Assembly: GCA_029259775.1 (NCBI GenBank)
Contig: JAJDEN010000032.1
Coordinates: 1-64,000, forward strand
Source of the DNA: Planctomycetota bacterium
GTDB lineage: Bacteria; Planctomycetota; PLA2; JAEUHO01
DNA: 64,000 bases
Reading direction: 5' to 3'
Made by a program: the position numbers and the translations under genes
Shown here: positions 52,975 to 62,442 of the stretch, in pieces
Numbering within the stretch: the stretch's first letter is position 1
Layout: each line of letters begins with the position of its first letter
The notes under the pieces: generated by a model
Told to the model about the DNA's origin: nothing
The model's database searches: none
Seen by the model: the letters and a program-made list of their open reading frames with translations, nothing else

Positions 52975-55260
52975 CTAGAACAGGGACAGCACCGCGCGCA
53001 GCGTCGGGGTGGCTTGCGGGAAGTTCACGCCACGCTGGAACGACGTCGTCCAGGCGTGATCAGACTCCTGGGCGATCATGCCGATGGCGCCCAAGGCGCG
53101 ACGGCGCGTCCAGACGTCCGCCTTCGTGTCCGACGCAATGCGTACGAGGGCCGGAAGGGCCTTGCGGTCACCGAGCTCCCCCACCACGCGCGCGAGCGCG
53201 GCCTTGACCTCGTTCGAGGCGGTGGTGGCGAGCGTCTCGACCAGCGGGTCGATCAGGGAGGCGTCCGCGGTGAAGGCAAGCCCGAGCGCGGCACGGTAGC
53301 GCACCTCGCCGGCACCGTCCGTGCGGACGAGCTTCAGCAACACGTCACGCTGCGAGCGGTCGCCCAGGATGCCGAGCGTCTCGGCGAGATAGCCCTTCAC
53401 GAGCTTGTCCTTCGAACGGGCGAACAGCTTCTTCAGCGCCGGCACCGCGCGCTTGGCGTCCAGGATCCCGAGGCCGACCACGGCCGCCGCCTGCCGATCC
53501 TTCATGCCGCCGCCGGTGGCGATCTTGACGAGCTGGTCGCTGACGAAGGAGGCCTGTTCGGGGAAGCCATGGCCGTAGAGCGCGGCGGAGAGGCACAGCC
53601 AGGCCAGGTCGCTCTTCTGGACGTTGCGTCCCGCGAACGCCGCGCGGTAGTAGCGCTCGAGCTTGCGCTCGACGGCCAGGCGCTCGGGCTCGTCCTTGCC
53701 GGCAGGATCCCCGCTGCTGGGCTGCCGGTAGGCCATCTCGCCGATCGCGAGGATACCGAACCGGCGAGCGTTGTCATCGGGGTCGCGGCGCGCCGTCGCG
53801 ATGAGGGCGTCGAGCAGACCACGGCGTGCCTTGGGTGCGAGTGCGGCCATGGCCAAGGCGCTCGATTGCCGCACCTGGGTCGGCTTGCGGAAGCGCTCGA
53901 GGATCGGTTGCAGGGTGGGGAGAAGCAACGTCTCGTCGCCGGCGCGGGCCAGTGCCGTGGGCACGGTGGAGAGCACGACGTCCGACCACGATTCCTTGCG
54001 CAGGCCACGCACGAGGTAGGCCGTGACGGTGCGTCGCTGCGCAGCGTCCAGGCTGCCGGCCAGCGTGCCGAGGCCCATGACCGCGCACGCCTTGAGGTCG
54101 ACGCTCTTGGTGCGCTTGTCATCGAGAATCTTGGTCAAGTCGGCGACGGCCTCCGCCTGCCCCGACTGGCCCAAGGCGATCGCGGCGTAGGCGCGCGTGC
54201 GGTCGGGCAGGGAGCCGTTCTTGCCGAACAGCTTGCGGCCGGCGGGCGTGTCGTGGGCCAAGGCGCGCAGGTGCGCGGCGGCATCCGCGTGACGGACGAC
54301 GCCGTAGGCCAGGATCATCAACTCACGGAACTGGTTGTCGTGATTGCCGAGGTAGGCGGTCACGGCTTCGATGACCTCGGGCGCATGCTTGGCGCGCGCG
54401 GCACGGGCCCACGCCATCAGCGCGGTCGCGCGAACGCGGTCGTCCTTGCCGGTTGCCAGCTTGCGAAGCAAGGGGATGACGGTCGCATCGATCTCGCTGT
54501 CGCTCGGGCGACGACCGCGTGCGGCCTTCTTGACGTCGCCCGTCACGACGGCGCCCGTGTTGTAGCGCGCGCGCAGGTTCAAGAACGCGTGACGGTTGAG
54601 GTTCCACCAGCCTTGCCACGTCGCGACCGTGGTACCGGACCGACCGCGGCGGCGACCGCCCATCGAAGGGCTCGTCGTGGTGGGCGAGCTCGCGCCGGGC
54701 GTCGGGGCGGGCGTTGTGGGATCGTTCGCCCAGGGGGTGCGTCCCGGACCCGGGTCGACGAAGCCGGGGGCCTGGATGTAGGCCGCTTCCTCGATCGTCA
54801 GGCCCTCGCGGTCCAGCCAGGCCCCGAGCTCCGCGTCGTGCTGCAGCGCGGGCACGAAGGCGATGTTGTTGCCGCGCGCCAGACGCTGGAGCAGCTCGAC
54901 GTCGCCCGCCTTGTCGATGAGGTTGGCCAACGCGCAGCGCGTGCCGTGGTGATCGATCAGGTGCGGGATGGCCTCGCCCGGGTAGGCCTCGTTCTGGGCG
55001 AAGCGCCCGTCGCGTCCGTAGGTCAACAAGGCTTCGAGGTTCCGCGCCCGGTTCGCGCGCTGGGCCGGTGTGAGACCTGAGATGTCACGCGCTTCGAGTT
55101 CTGCGACGACCCTCGCAGCGTGGGCTGCCTTCCAAGCGTCCTGCGCGGCATCCTGGCCCGCATCGCTGCGATGTCCGGGTGCACCGGGCATGGCGAGGAC
55201 GAGGCCGACGGCCAGAAGGACGAAAAGGGCAGCGCCCACAGAGACGGCACGGTTGCGCAT
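52975..55260 (-). CDS. exported HEAT-repeat protein
   Basis: The 761-aa protein starts with a signal peptide (ALFVLLAVGLVLAM). Near residue 100 it contains IPHLIDHHGTRCALANLID, a small Cys-containing module seen at the N-terminus of other exported proteins, followed by a Pro/Thr linker and about 500 residues of HEAT/ARM-like helical repeats (e.g. AAAVVGLGILDAKRAVPALKKLF). It should be a scaffold or binding protein outside the cytoplasm. GGGAG lies 5 bases before the ATG. It is 99 bases upstream of the GGNDxY-repeat gene on the same strand. Confidence 0.83.
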   Translation of the reverse strand: MRNRAVSVGAALFVLLAVGLVLAMPGAPGHRSDAGQDAAQDAWKAAHAARVVAELEARDISGLTPAQRANRARNLEALLTYGRDGRFAQNEAYPGEAIPHLIDHHGTRCALANLIDKAGDVELLQRLARGNNIAFVPALQHDAELGAWLDREGLTIEEAAYIQAPGFVDPGPGRTPWANDPTTPAPTPGASSPTTTSPSMGGRRRGRSGTTVATWQGWWNLNRHAFLNLRARYNTGAVVTGDVKKAARGRRPSDSEIDATVIPLLRKLATGKDDRVRATALMAWARAARAKHAPEVIEAVTAYLGNHDNQFRELMILAYGVVRHADAAAHLRALAHDTPAGRKLFGKNGSLPDRTRAYAAIALGQSGQAEAVADLTKILDDKRTKSVDLKACAVMGLGTLAGSLDAAQRRTVTAYLVRGLRKESWSDVVLSTVPTALARAGDETLLLPTLQPILERFRKPTQVRQSSALAMAALAPKARRGLLDALIATARRDPDDNARRFGILAIGEMAYRQPSSGDPAGKDEPERLAVERKLERYYRAAFAGRNVQKSDLAWLCLSAALYGHGFPEQASFVSDQLVKIATGGGMKDRQAAAVVGLGILDAKRAVPALKKLFARSKDKLVKGYLAETLGILGDRSQRDVLLKLVRTDGAGEVRYRAALGLAFTADASLIDPLVETLATTASNEVKAALARVVGELGDRKALPALVRIASDTKADVWTRRRALGAIGMIAQESDHAWTTSFQRGVNFPQATPTLRAVLSLF

Positions 55261-55391
55261 GTCAACTCCCAGACGGCCGGCGTGCGGGGCGCCCCGTCAG
55301 AGGGTCTAGCCGAGAGCCAGTCCTCACGGACAGCGAGGTGTCTCGCCCGCGATACCGGCGTAAGCCCCGGGTCGACACGCGTCGCCCGGCC

Positions 55392-57638
55392 TCACCGCGT
55401 GCGGAAGCTCCACGTCAGTTGCGTCACCTGCCCACGGTCCTTGTACCCACCCAACACGACCGTGTACGTGGTGCCGGAGCGAAGCGGCGCCTTCGGGATC
55501 AAGGCCCAGGCGTTCGCGGGAGCCAACTTCTCGTTCTTCGGCGCTCGAGGGGAGATGAAGTGAGCGGGGACCGACTTGCCCTGCGCGCCGCCGCCGGCCC
55601 GCAGCGCCATGGTGATCGCATTCTGCTGCTCAGCACCTTGGTACTGGAACGTGATGGGGTAGCCCCACGTCGACTGGTCCTCGCCGGGGATCGGGTTCGG
55701 GATCTCGGCGACGAAGTTCGTCGGCATGTCCTTCGCCCCAGGCGGCGGCCAACGCACGTAGGCACCCACACTCAGCACGTCCACGAGACTGGCGCAGTCG
55801 AGTACGGCGATGCCGTGCTCGAGCCCCCACCCGACCCCGACGAGTCCCGGATGCAGCAGTGGCAGGCGGTGGTAGAAGGTGCCCATCCACTGATCAATGG
55901 CCTGCTCGGCGCTCTTGATCTGGAACGCGATCACGGCGTGCTGTCCTGCGCGATTTCCTTCCGGCGTGAAGCCCTCCCGATCCGGGAACTCCTCGTGGAC
56001 GTCCGGCCAGACGCTCCATAGGTCGCGGTGCTTGGAGAGGTACTCCGAGTGCATCGCCGCGAACCTGCTCAGATCGTCGAGCTGGATCAGCGGCGGCAGC
56101 GTCTGCGAAGGGACGGCCTGCGCGCGGATCTCGGTGAGCTTGCGCAGGAGATTCTTGTTGCTGGTCGCCTTGCTGGTTCCCTCCGCCGGCTCGAGTCGCT
56201 GCAGGATGCCGCCTTCCGGAGGAAGGAGCCACGTAGCGAAGCGCTGCTCGAACGCGGGGAGCGCTTCGCCCAGCGCCTTCTCCAACGCGGTGCGGATCGC
56301 CTGCTTCTGTCGGCGGTCCGCGGAGCGGGTCTCACGCATGAGGCGCCCGAGCAGGTGCGACTCCTGCAGGAACTCGTTGATGATCGTGCACTTGATCCGA
56401 TCGTCGCCGCGGATCTTCCCGTGCTGATCGAGGAACGACGCCTCCCAAGCAGGAGCGGCCCCCATGCGCGTGCGGTACGCCAGCCAGGACTTCGAGCCCT
56501 GGAGCCCCGCCTTCGCGATGCGCAGCATGCGCTCGTAGCGCACGGAATCCGGGTCCTTGGCTACCGTCGGTCCCGAGGCGTCCCGATGCGCCTTCTCGTC
56601 GAAGTACGTCGCGTCGTTGAGCGGCATGCCGATCATGCGGAGCGCGACCCAGTTGAGGTGGCCCAGCAGCAAGCAAGCCTGCGGCTCCCCGCCGATGCGC
56701 GCCACCATCTGGTCGATCGCCGAGTAGTAAAACGTGCCTTCGATGGCCTCTGAATCGCTGAGCCACTTGGCGAGAAGATGCCCGCGGCTGTCGAAGAACG
56801 CCGCCATCTGACCGGTCAGGGCCACGTCATCCTGCTTCAGGCCGCCGGCGCTCACGGCCTCGGCGATCGCGGCCACGTACTTCGCGCTCCCGTCGACGAG
56901 AACGACCGTCTGCTTGCGCGGGATGCCGATCGCAAAGCCGCCGCCCAGGATCGCGCGCGAGAGGGCGATCGACCGTACGGCCTGGCGAACGATGCGCGCG
57001 AGCCGCGCCTCGCTCATGGTGCAGGAATGGATCTTCAGGCCGTGCGCGGCAGCCCACGTGCCCGTCCTTTCATAGAGACGGCTCAGGACCGGATGGTCTC
57101 CCGTGCCGGTTGCCACCCGCACCTCGAGGTGCTGGGCCTTGCGCACGAAGTCCGAGACCTCCCCGCGTCGCTTCGCGATCTTCGCGAGCCACGCCGGGAC
57201 CCAGCGCCCCGCCTGTTCGACGTAGCCGAGGATGCCATTGGCTCTGGGCTCCGCGTCGTCCAGGCGAACGATGCAGCGAGCGAGGTGCTTGCGAGCCGTC
57301 TCGTCAGCTTCCTCCAGCCCCTCGCCGAGCGTCAGGGTCAGCTGGCGCAACATCTTGGCTTCCGCGCGCGCATCGCGCGGCGCCTTGCCGCGCTTGCGCG
57401 CAGCCGAGAGTTGCTTCTGGATCTTGGCCCGTGCCTTCTCGCCGAGCCGCAGGTCGCGGGCGACCTCCAGCAGCGACTCCACCTCCGCGACGCGTCCCTT
57501 GCGCGCCAACGCAAGGCCTGCTCTTTCCAGGGCCCGCGCCTGGGACGAGGAGAGCAGCGCGTCGTCCTTCGCCGCGGCGGGGCCGGCGAGCAGCAGGAGC
57601 AAGACGAAGCACCCGGCGAACTGACCTGCCCCACGCAT
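55392..57638 (-). CDS. exported CAP (SCP/PR1)-domain protein
   Basis: The 748-aa protein has a signal peptide (CFVLLLLLAGPAAA). The first 500 residues are helical and unassigned. The CAP domain follows, seen in GNRAGQHAVIAFQI, AIDQWMGTFYHRLPLL and LVGVGWG, which are the paired His and Gly-rich features of SCP-like extracellular proteins. The last 100 residues form a beta-rich domain (RSGTTYTVVLGGY). CAP proteins act outside the cell in binding or proteolysis; the role here is unknown. TAGGAT lies 6 bases before the ATG. Confidence 0.82.
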   Translation of the reverse strand: MRGAGQFAGCFVLLLLLAGPAAAKDDALLSSSQARALERAGLALARKGRVAEVESLLEVARDLRLGEKARAKIQKQLSAARKRGKAPRDARAEAKMLRQLTLTLGEGLEEADETARKHLARCIVRLDDAEPRANGILGYVEQAGRWVPAWLAKIAKRRGEVSDFVRKAQHLEVRVATGTGDHPVLSRLYERTGTWAAAHGLKIHSCTMSEARLARIVRQAVRSIALSRAILGGGFAIGIPRKQTVVLVDGSAKYVAAIAEAVSAGGLKQDDVALTGQMAAFFDSRGHLLAKWLSDSEAIEGTFYYSAIDQMVARIGGEPQACLLLGHLNWVALRMIGMPLNDATYFDEKAHRDASGPTVAKDPDSVRYERMLRIAKAGLQGSKSWLAYRTRMGAAPAWEASFLDQHGKIRGDDRIKCTIINEFLQESHLLGRLMRETRSADRRQKQAIRTALEKALGEALPAFEQRFATWLLPPEGGILQRLEPAEGTSKATSNKNLLRKLTEIRAQAVPSQTLPPLIQLDDLSRFAAMHSEYLSKHRDLWSVWPDVHEEFPDREGFTPEGNRAGQHAVIAFQIKSAEQAIDQWMGTFYHRLPLLHPGLVGVGWGLEHGIAVLDCASLVDVLSVGAYVRWPPPGAKDMPTNFVAEIPNPIPGEDQSTWGYPITFQYQGAEQQNAITMALRAGGGAQGKSVPAHFISPRAPKNEKLAPANAWALIPKAPLRSGTTYTVVLGGYKDRGQVTQLTWSFRTR

Positions 57639-57644
57639 GCGGAC

Positions 57645-57650
57645 ATCCTA
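57645..57650 (-). promoter_or_regulatory. candidate leaderless -10 element of the CAP protein gene
   Basis: TAGGAT on the minus strand, then GTCCGC, then ATG at 57638; 6-base spacing. Confidence 0.5.
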
Positions 57651-57709
57651 CGCGCCGCGCCCTGGGAGCGCATCGCGCGTCTCGGCGCGCGACGTAGCGC
57701 GAGGCGGCG

Positions 57710-59116
57710 CTACTTGCCGGTGGTCGGCGTGGCGGGCTTCGCAGCTGAGATCAGGTTCGCAACGTCGTAGGCGTGCGGCGCCACGTCCCGGATGTGCTTG
57801 CCGACGAGGCCGAGCTTCACGTGCATGCGGCCCGCCTCGGGCTCCGCCACGACCTGGTGGAGCGTCCCGTGATGGCGGCCCTCGCCGTACAGCGAGGTGG
57901 CCGACCCCTGGACCTTCTCGCCGCGCGGGAAGGCCGTCTTGCCCATCCAGCCGAACATGCCCTGCACGTCCAGAGGCTCCTTCGGCTGCGCCTCGCCGCC
58001 CACACCGGACAGTTCCTTGTACCGCCAGTGCGGGAACAAGGGCTTGGGCTTATTGGTGTCCCCCACCCGGCAGCGGTGGTGGTTCGTGCACGCCAGGCAG
58101 AGCGCGGGGGGCGCGTCCTTGGCGAACGCATTCGTCGTGTCGGTGATGCGCATCGTGACGCCCTTGTCGACGTCGACGCGATTGTCGTACTCGAGCACCG
58201 CGGCGCACGGCACGCCGTCCTTGCGCTTCGGTGCCACGACCATCAGGTTGTTGCCGTAGAGCGTGGGCCAGGACCGCGTGAGGTCGCGTGCTTGGCCGCA
58301 GGCGTCGGCGCCCTTGGTCTTCTCGAGGATGCGGCGGACGGAGAGCAGACGCGGCACGTTGGCGCGCATCGCCTTGTCGATCGTGGGCTTCACGCGTACG
58401 TCGTGGATCGCGACGAACACACCGTGCGCATTCATGCCGGTCATCGTGCCGATGCAGCCCGGGTAGCTCACGCCGACCTGGCCGGGAAGCTCGCCCTCGG
58501 GTGCACGCACCACCACGTACTGGTGCTTCAGCACGAGATCGAACGCCGGGAAGTCGAAGTTCCGGCCGACGAGCAGCTTGCCGTCCTTCGTGAGGTCGCC
58601 CCACGCGGCCAGGGACGAGCAGCCGAGCCCGTACCAGTCACCGAACGTGTTGAGGGCCTTCAGGTCCACCAGCTTGAAGGGCCGGCCCAGCGCCTCGATG
58701 ACCAGCTTCTCCTTGGGCAAGCGGGCCAGCACGCCGGCCATGAGGCCGTCGAGTTCCTCCAGCTCGCGCTTGTCGAACTGGAACCTGGGAATGACCATCG
58801 TCGTGAGCAGACCCTTGTAGAGCAGCTTGAAGCGCGGATTCATGATGCGCTTGAAGTCACGCTCGACACCGGCAACGACCTGCTCGGCCAGGAGATAGCC
58901 TTGAGCGAAGCCGCGCTCGCGCGGCGTGCCCCACAAGGTGAGTACGCGTCGGCCTTCCTTGGCCTCGTAGCGGCCCGTCACCGCGACCTGCGGCTTCGCC
59001 TCGGACGCAGGCGCATGCGGCGGGGATACGGGCGCACCCGTGTCGTCCGCCAGCAGCGGCCACGCGGGCACGAGGAGCAGGGCGAGCAGGGCAACGAGGC
59101 GCACGGTCAGCTTCAT
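57710..59116 (-). CDS. exported C45-family peptidase / acyltransferase-like NTN hydrolase
   Basis: The 468-aa protein has a signal peptide (VALLALLLVPAWPLLA). The Ntn-hydrolase core shows the nucleophile Cys166 in WYGLGCSSLAAWG followed by LLVGRNFDFP, the pattern of C45 self-processing acyltransferases (isopenicillin N acyltransferase, phospholipase-B-like proteins). It probably cleaves itself before Cys166 and hydrolyses amide or acyl bonds outside the cytoplasm. TAACCT, which contains the stop codon of the upstream FGE gene, is 6 bases before the ATG, so the two genes may be read separately. Confidence 0.83.
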   Translation of the reverse strand: MKLTVRLVALLALLLVPAWPLLADDTGAPVSPPHAPASEAKPQVAVTGRYEAKEGRRVLTLWGTPRERGFAQGYLLAEQVVAGVERDFKRIMNPRFKLLYKGLLTTMVIPRFQFDKRELEELDGLMAGVLARLPKEKLVIEALGRPFKLVDLKALNTFGDWYGLGCSSLAAWGDLTKDGKLLVGRNFDFPAFDLVLKHQYVVVRAPEGELPGQVGVSYPGCIGTMTGMNAHGVFVAIHDVRVKPTIDKAMRANVPRLLSVRRILEKTKGADACGQARDLTRSWPTLYGNNLMVVAPKRKDGVPCAAVLEYDNRVDVDKGVTMRITDTTNAFAKDAPPALCLACTNHHRCRVGDTNKPKPLFPHWRYKELSGVGGEAQPKEPLDVQGMFGWMGKTAFPRGEKVQGSATSLYGEGRHHGTLHQVVAEPEAGRMHVKLGLVGKHIRDVAPHAYDVANLISAAKPATPTTGK

Positions 59117-59122
59117 CGCCCC

Positions 59123-59128
59123 AGGTTA
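59123..59128 (-). promoter_or_regulatory. candidate -10 element overlapping the FGE-gene stop codon
   Basis: TAACCT (its TAA is the FGE-gene stop) is followed by GGGGCG and the ATG of the C45 gene at 59116, again 6 bases. Chance from the stop codon is possible, and the G run might act as a weak ribosome site. Confidence 0.35.
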
Positions 59129-61309
59129 CTTCACGAACCGGCCGTGAGCCCACGAGCGGACGAATCCCACTTCCCGGGCATCGACGCGCAGCTTGATCCG
59201 CAGCAGCACCGCGAAGCCCGGCGTGCCTGTCGCGTGGACCGGGACCTTCAGCTCCAGGTTGGCGCTGCTCTTGCGATCGAAGCCCAGCACCACCTGCGGA
59301 CGGCGCGGCGCCCCGGCACGGAACTTCTGTTCGAGGACGTTGAACACACCCGTGGGCGGCGGGCGGTTCGAGATGAAGTAGACCTCGTCCCGGTCCGTGC
59401 GCACGAGCGCCGTGAGCCCATTGACCAAGGCGACGAAGTAGGTCCCCGGTCGCGCGTCGACGCGGCGCAGACGCGACGGCGGGCCGCCGGGTCGAAAGCG
59501 CGGTCCACCGTTGAAGTAGGACCAGAGGTCGGTCAGGTGCAGGTCAACGTGCAGCACGCCGATCAAGACGGGCGCCGTCTGCGACGCGAGAAGAACCGCC
59601 GCAGGATCCGACAGCGTGTCGTCGGGGTTGGCGGTGTAGCGCCCATCCGCCGCGTTCCTGACGGTCAGCAGGCGCAGCGGCTGTGCGACCAGCGACTTCA
59701 CGCCCGACCGGGGCTTGAGACGGGGGTCCTCCCCAGCCACGCGTTCGAAGACCTGGGTCTGCTCTCCCGCCCACCCTTCGAAGATGAGCGGCTCGAGAAC
59801 CTCTCGCGCCAAGGGAAGCCGCTGCCGCGCACGGTAGTGCATCGTCGGCAGGCGGCTCTGCGCGGGTTCACGGAAGCGGGCGGTACGTATGCCCGTCCAG
59901 AGGCGACGTTGGTTCGGACGCGGGGTGCCGTCCGGATCGTCGGCACGCCAGCCGCGCAGCGCCGAGCGCAGATCCCAACGGGACTGGTCGCGCGCCGAGC
60001 CGCCGCGCACGACGAGCACAGGCCCGGCGGGCAGGGTCGGGTCCCTCACGCCGTCCGGGTACGGATCGTTGTACGAGCTGGTCCACTCCGACACGTTGCC
60101 GAGCATGTTGAAGCAGCCGATCCACGACGTCCCGCCGGGAAAGTGCGTCGCGGGCTTCGTCTCGGGCTCGGCGCCGCGTTCGAGCTGGATGCCGCCGTTG
60201 ACATGGAACTTGAAGTCCTTGCCGCGCTGATCCCACGGGTAATCGAGTCCTGTGGGACCGCGGGCGGCGTACTCCCACTGGATCTCGGTGGGGATGTGGC
60301 GCCCGACATGGAGCGCGTAGGCCGTCGCCTCGTCCAGCGAGATGTCTCGCACGGGATGGTCCCCTCGGCGCGCTGCGTAGTCGGCACCCGGCCACGTGCC
60401 GGGTGGCGCGCGGTCGTAGAACACCAACCGCAAGCTGCGCGGAACGACGCGATCGCGGATCCGCTCGTAGGTCCGTTCGAGGTCGATGACCTGGTCACGG
60501 TTGCGCACGACGAGGTCCTTCCAAGCCGTTACGAGCGCAAGGCGGTTGGCGTAGAAGAGCTGCCTCGCAACGGCGTGCACGTCCACATTGCCCGGGCGCT
60601 CGGGGATCAAGTACGCCACGATCTCGGACAGGGTGCGGGCATCGTGGTCGGACGTGTTGTAGATGATCCGCGCGGTGGCGTTGAGGAACTGCAGGTACTG
60701 GTGGTTCCTGAGCTCGAAGCGGTCGATGTAGAACTCCGGCACCCTCACGCGGTGGCGCGGCGCTTCGGTCAGCAGCGCGACATAGCCGCCGACGCGCGGT
60801 GCGTTGGCGAGACCACGCACGTATGTCGCCGGCGAACCGATCCACGCGTCGCCTTCTTCCACCAAGACTTGCTCGGTCGCGCGCGCGCTGGTCCGTGCGA
60901 CGCCCCGCAGCAGCTTGGTTCGGAAGGCATCCATGTGGAAGGCGGGCGCAGCCGGCGGCGTCTCGCGGCCGTCTCCGCCAGGAGGGAACTCCGGCGGCAG
61001 GTCGGGCTCATCGTCCTCGGGCGGCTGCGCATCGGGGCGAACGCGCTCGGGCGGCGGCTCGGGCTTGTCGCCGGGCGCTTGGGGTACAGGCTTCGGCGGA
61101 GGGTTCGTGGCCACGGGTGCCGGCGGCGTCGAGGGCGGATCGCCCTCGAGCCACGTCGGAGGGATCTCGACGTCGATCTCCTCCCCGGTCTCGAGATCCG
61201 AGTCGGTGAAGGCGTTCCACGCCCAGAAGAGGCCGAGGGCGAGGACGAGCGACGCCACGGCGCTGGCCAAGAGGTTCTGGGGTCGGCTGGCTCGCATGCG
61301 GGGATCCAT
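59126..61309 (-). CDS. anchored protein with formylglycine-generating-enzyme-like (FGE-sulfatase) domain
   Basis: The 727-aa protein has one membrane helix near the start (LLASAVASLVLALGLFWAW) and a Pro-rich linker to about 110. An FGE/SUMF1-like domain follows: EFYIDRFELRNHQYLQFL, PVRDISLDEATAYALHVGRHIPTEIQWEYAARG, GNVSEWTSSYNDP and VVRGGS. The two catalytic cysteines of true FGE enzymes are not evident, so it is probably a binding or structural member, as is common in planctomycetes. The beta-rich C-terminal part (about 540-727) is unassigned. The ATG at 61309 lacks a strong ribosome site; ATG 61297 is four codons downstream. Confidence 0.83.
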   Translation of the reverse strand: MDPRMRASRPQNLLASAVASLVLALGLFWAWNAFTDSDLETGEEIDVEIPPTWLEGDPPSTPPAPVATNPPPKPVPQAPGDKPEPPPERVRPDAQPPEDDEPDLPPEFPPGGDGRETPPAAPAFHMDAFRTKLLRGVARTSARATEQVLVEEGDAWIGSPATYVRGLANAPRVGGYVALLTEAPRHRVRVPEFYIDRFELRNHQYLQFLNATARIIYNTSDHDARTLSEIVAYLIPERPGNVDVHAVARQLFYANRLALVTAWKDLVVRNRDQVIDLERTYERIRDRVVPRSLRLVFYDRAPPGTWPGADYAARRGDHPVRDISLDEATAYALHVGRHIPTEIQWEYAARGPTGLDYPWDQRGKDFKFHVNGGIQLERGAEPETKPATHFPGGTSWIGCFNMLGNVSEWTSSYNDPYPDGVRDPTLPAGPVLVVRGGSARDQSRWDLRSALRGWRADDPDGTPRPNQRRLWTGIRTARFREPAQSRLPTMHYRARQRLPLAREVLEPLIFEGWAGEQTQVFERVAGEDPRLKPRSGVKSLVAQPLRLLTVRNAADGRYTANPDDTLSDPAAVLLASQTAPVLIGVLHVDLHLTDLWSYFNGGPRFRPGGPPSRLRRVDARPGTYFVALVNGLTALVRTDRDEVYFISNRPPPTGVFNVLEQKFRAGAPRRPQVVLGFDRKSSANLELKVPVHATGTPGFAVLLRIKLRVDAREVGFVRSWAHGRFVK

Positions 61310-61352
61310 GATGGCACGGATCCCGCCGCCGAATGGCGGGCCCCCATCCTGA

Positions 61353-61376
61353 GTGACGTTCCGGGTGACGTTCCGG
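61353..61376. repeat. 12-bp tandem duplication
   Basis: GTGACGTTCCGG occurs twice in tandem between the aldo/keto reductase and the FGE gene. It lies upstream of the FGE-gene start. Confidence 0.9.
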
Positions 61377-61416
61377 GTCGTCTGCCTACGGAAGCTCGGA
61401 CGACGCCCGCGCGCCG

Positions 61417-62382
61417 TTACGTCCCGGCGACAGACGGGAAGAGCGCGTTCAGGGCCGAACGTACCTCGTCCGTGATCTCGACCGCGGCCGCGCCGAGGTT
61501 CTCCTCCAACTGCGGGAGGCTGGTCGCGCCAAGGATCACGCTCGAGATGCCGGGCTGCGCGGCGGCCCACGCGAGGGCCAGCTGCGTACGCGTGCAGCCA
61601 GCGCCCTCGGCAATCTCCGTCATGGCGCGGACCTTGTCGCGGCCCTCCCCTTCGAAGAGCTGCTCCCGCAGCCAGTCGATGCGTGCGAGCCGGCTGTCGT
61701 CCGGCACGGCGTCGTCGTACTTGCCGGTCAGCAGGCCCGAGGCCAGCGGGCTCCAGACCACGAGCCCCATCCCGAGGTCCTCGGCGGCGGGTTGCACGTC
61801 GTCCTCGACCTTTCCCCGCACGAGGAGGTTGTACTGCGGCTGCTCCACCTGCGGCCCGTAGGCGTGACGATCGTCGGCGATGGCGTGGGCCGACCGGAGC
61901 TGCGCCCCCGTCCACTCACTCGTACCCCAGTAGAGGACCTTGCCCTGGCGCACGAGGTCGTCCATGGCGCGGACGGTCTCTTCGAGAGGCGTCTCCTCGT
62001 CGTAGCGGTGGCAGAACAGGATGTCGAGGTAGTCGGTGCCGATGCGCTTCAGGCTCGCCTCGACGGATTCGAAGATGTGCTTCCGCGAGAGGCCGCGATC
62101 GTTCACGTCCTCGCTCATCGGCCAGTAGCACTTCGACGAGATCACGAGGTTGCGCCGCGGCAGGTCGGCGAGCGCCTTGCCCATGATCGTCTCGGCCGCA
62201 CCGATGGCGTAGACATCCGCGATGTCGAAGAAGTTGACGCCCGCTTCGTAGGCGGCGTGCAGGATCTCGCGGGTGAAGGCCTCGTCGGTGATCGAGCCGC
62301 CGAAGGTCGTCCAGCCCCCGAGGCTGAACGCGCTCACCTTGGTGCCGCAGCGCCCAAGCGGGCGGTAGGTCATGTCACTCAC
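61417..62382 (-). CDS. aldo/keto reductase, KCNAB-like
   Basis: This is an NADPH-dependent barrel oxidoreductase of 321 aa. The catalytic tetrad is visible: Asp and Tyr in FFDIADVYAIGAAE, Lys in VISSKCYW and His in DILFCHRYDEETPLEET. It resembles the potassium-channel beta-subunit-like branch, which reduces carbonyls; the substrate is unknown. The GTG start has GGAGG 6 bases upstream; an ATG three codons later is farther from this site. Confidence 0.92.
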   Translation of the reverse strand: MSDMTYRPLGRCGTKVSAFSLGGWTTFGGSITDEAFTREILHAAYEAGVNFFDIADVYAIGAAETIMGKALADLPRRNLVISSKCYWPMSEDVNDRGLSRKHIFESVEASLKRIGTDYLDILFCHRYDEETPLEETVRAMDDLVRQGKVLYWGTSEWTGAQLRSAHAIADDRHAYGPQVEQPQYNLLVRGKVEDDVQPAAEDLGMGLVVWSPLASGLLTGKYDDAVPDDSRLARIDWLREQLFEGEGRDKVRAMTEIAEGAGCTRTQLALAWAAAQPGISSVILGATSLPQLEENLGAAAVEITDEVRSALNALFPSVAGT

Positions 62383-62442
62383 AGATTGCCTCCGGCTGGA
62401 TCAGGCGCCGAAGGTACCGCCCGCCAGGGCCTCGCCCTACGG

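Noticed and set aside
50362..55080. A plus-strand open frame of about 1570 codons opposite the GGNDxY-repeat and HEAT genes
   Set aside because: It is the antisense shadow that high-GC coding creates: it is full of Arg/Val/His/Asp without domain features and spans two real genes and the gap between them.
57773..61861. A plus-strand frame of about 1360 codons opposite the C45 and FGE genes
   Set aside because: Composition is that of an antisense frame, and the minus strand encodes two proteins with signal sequences and recognised domains.
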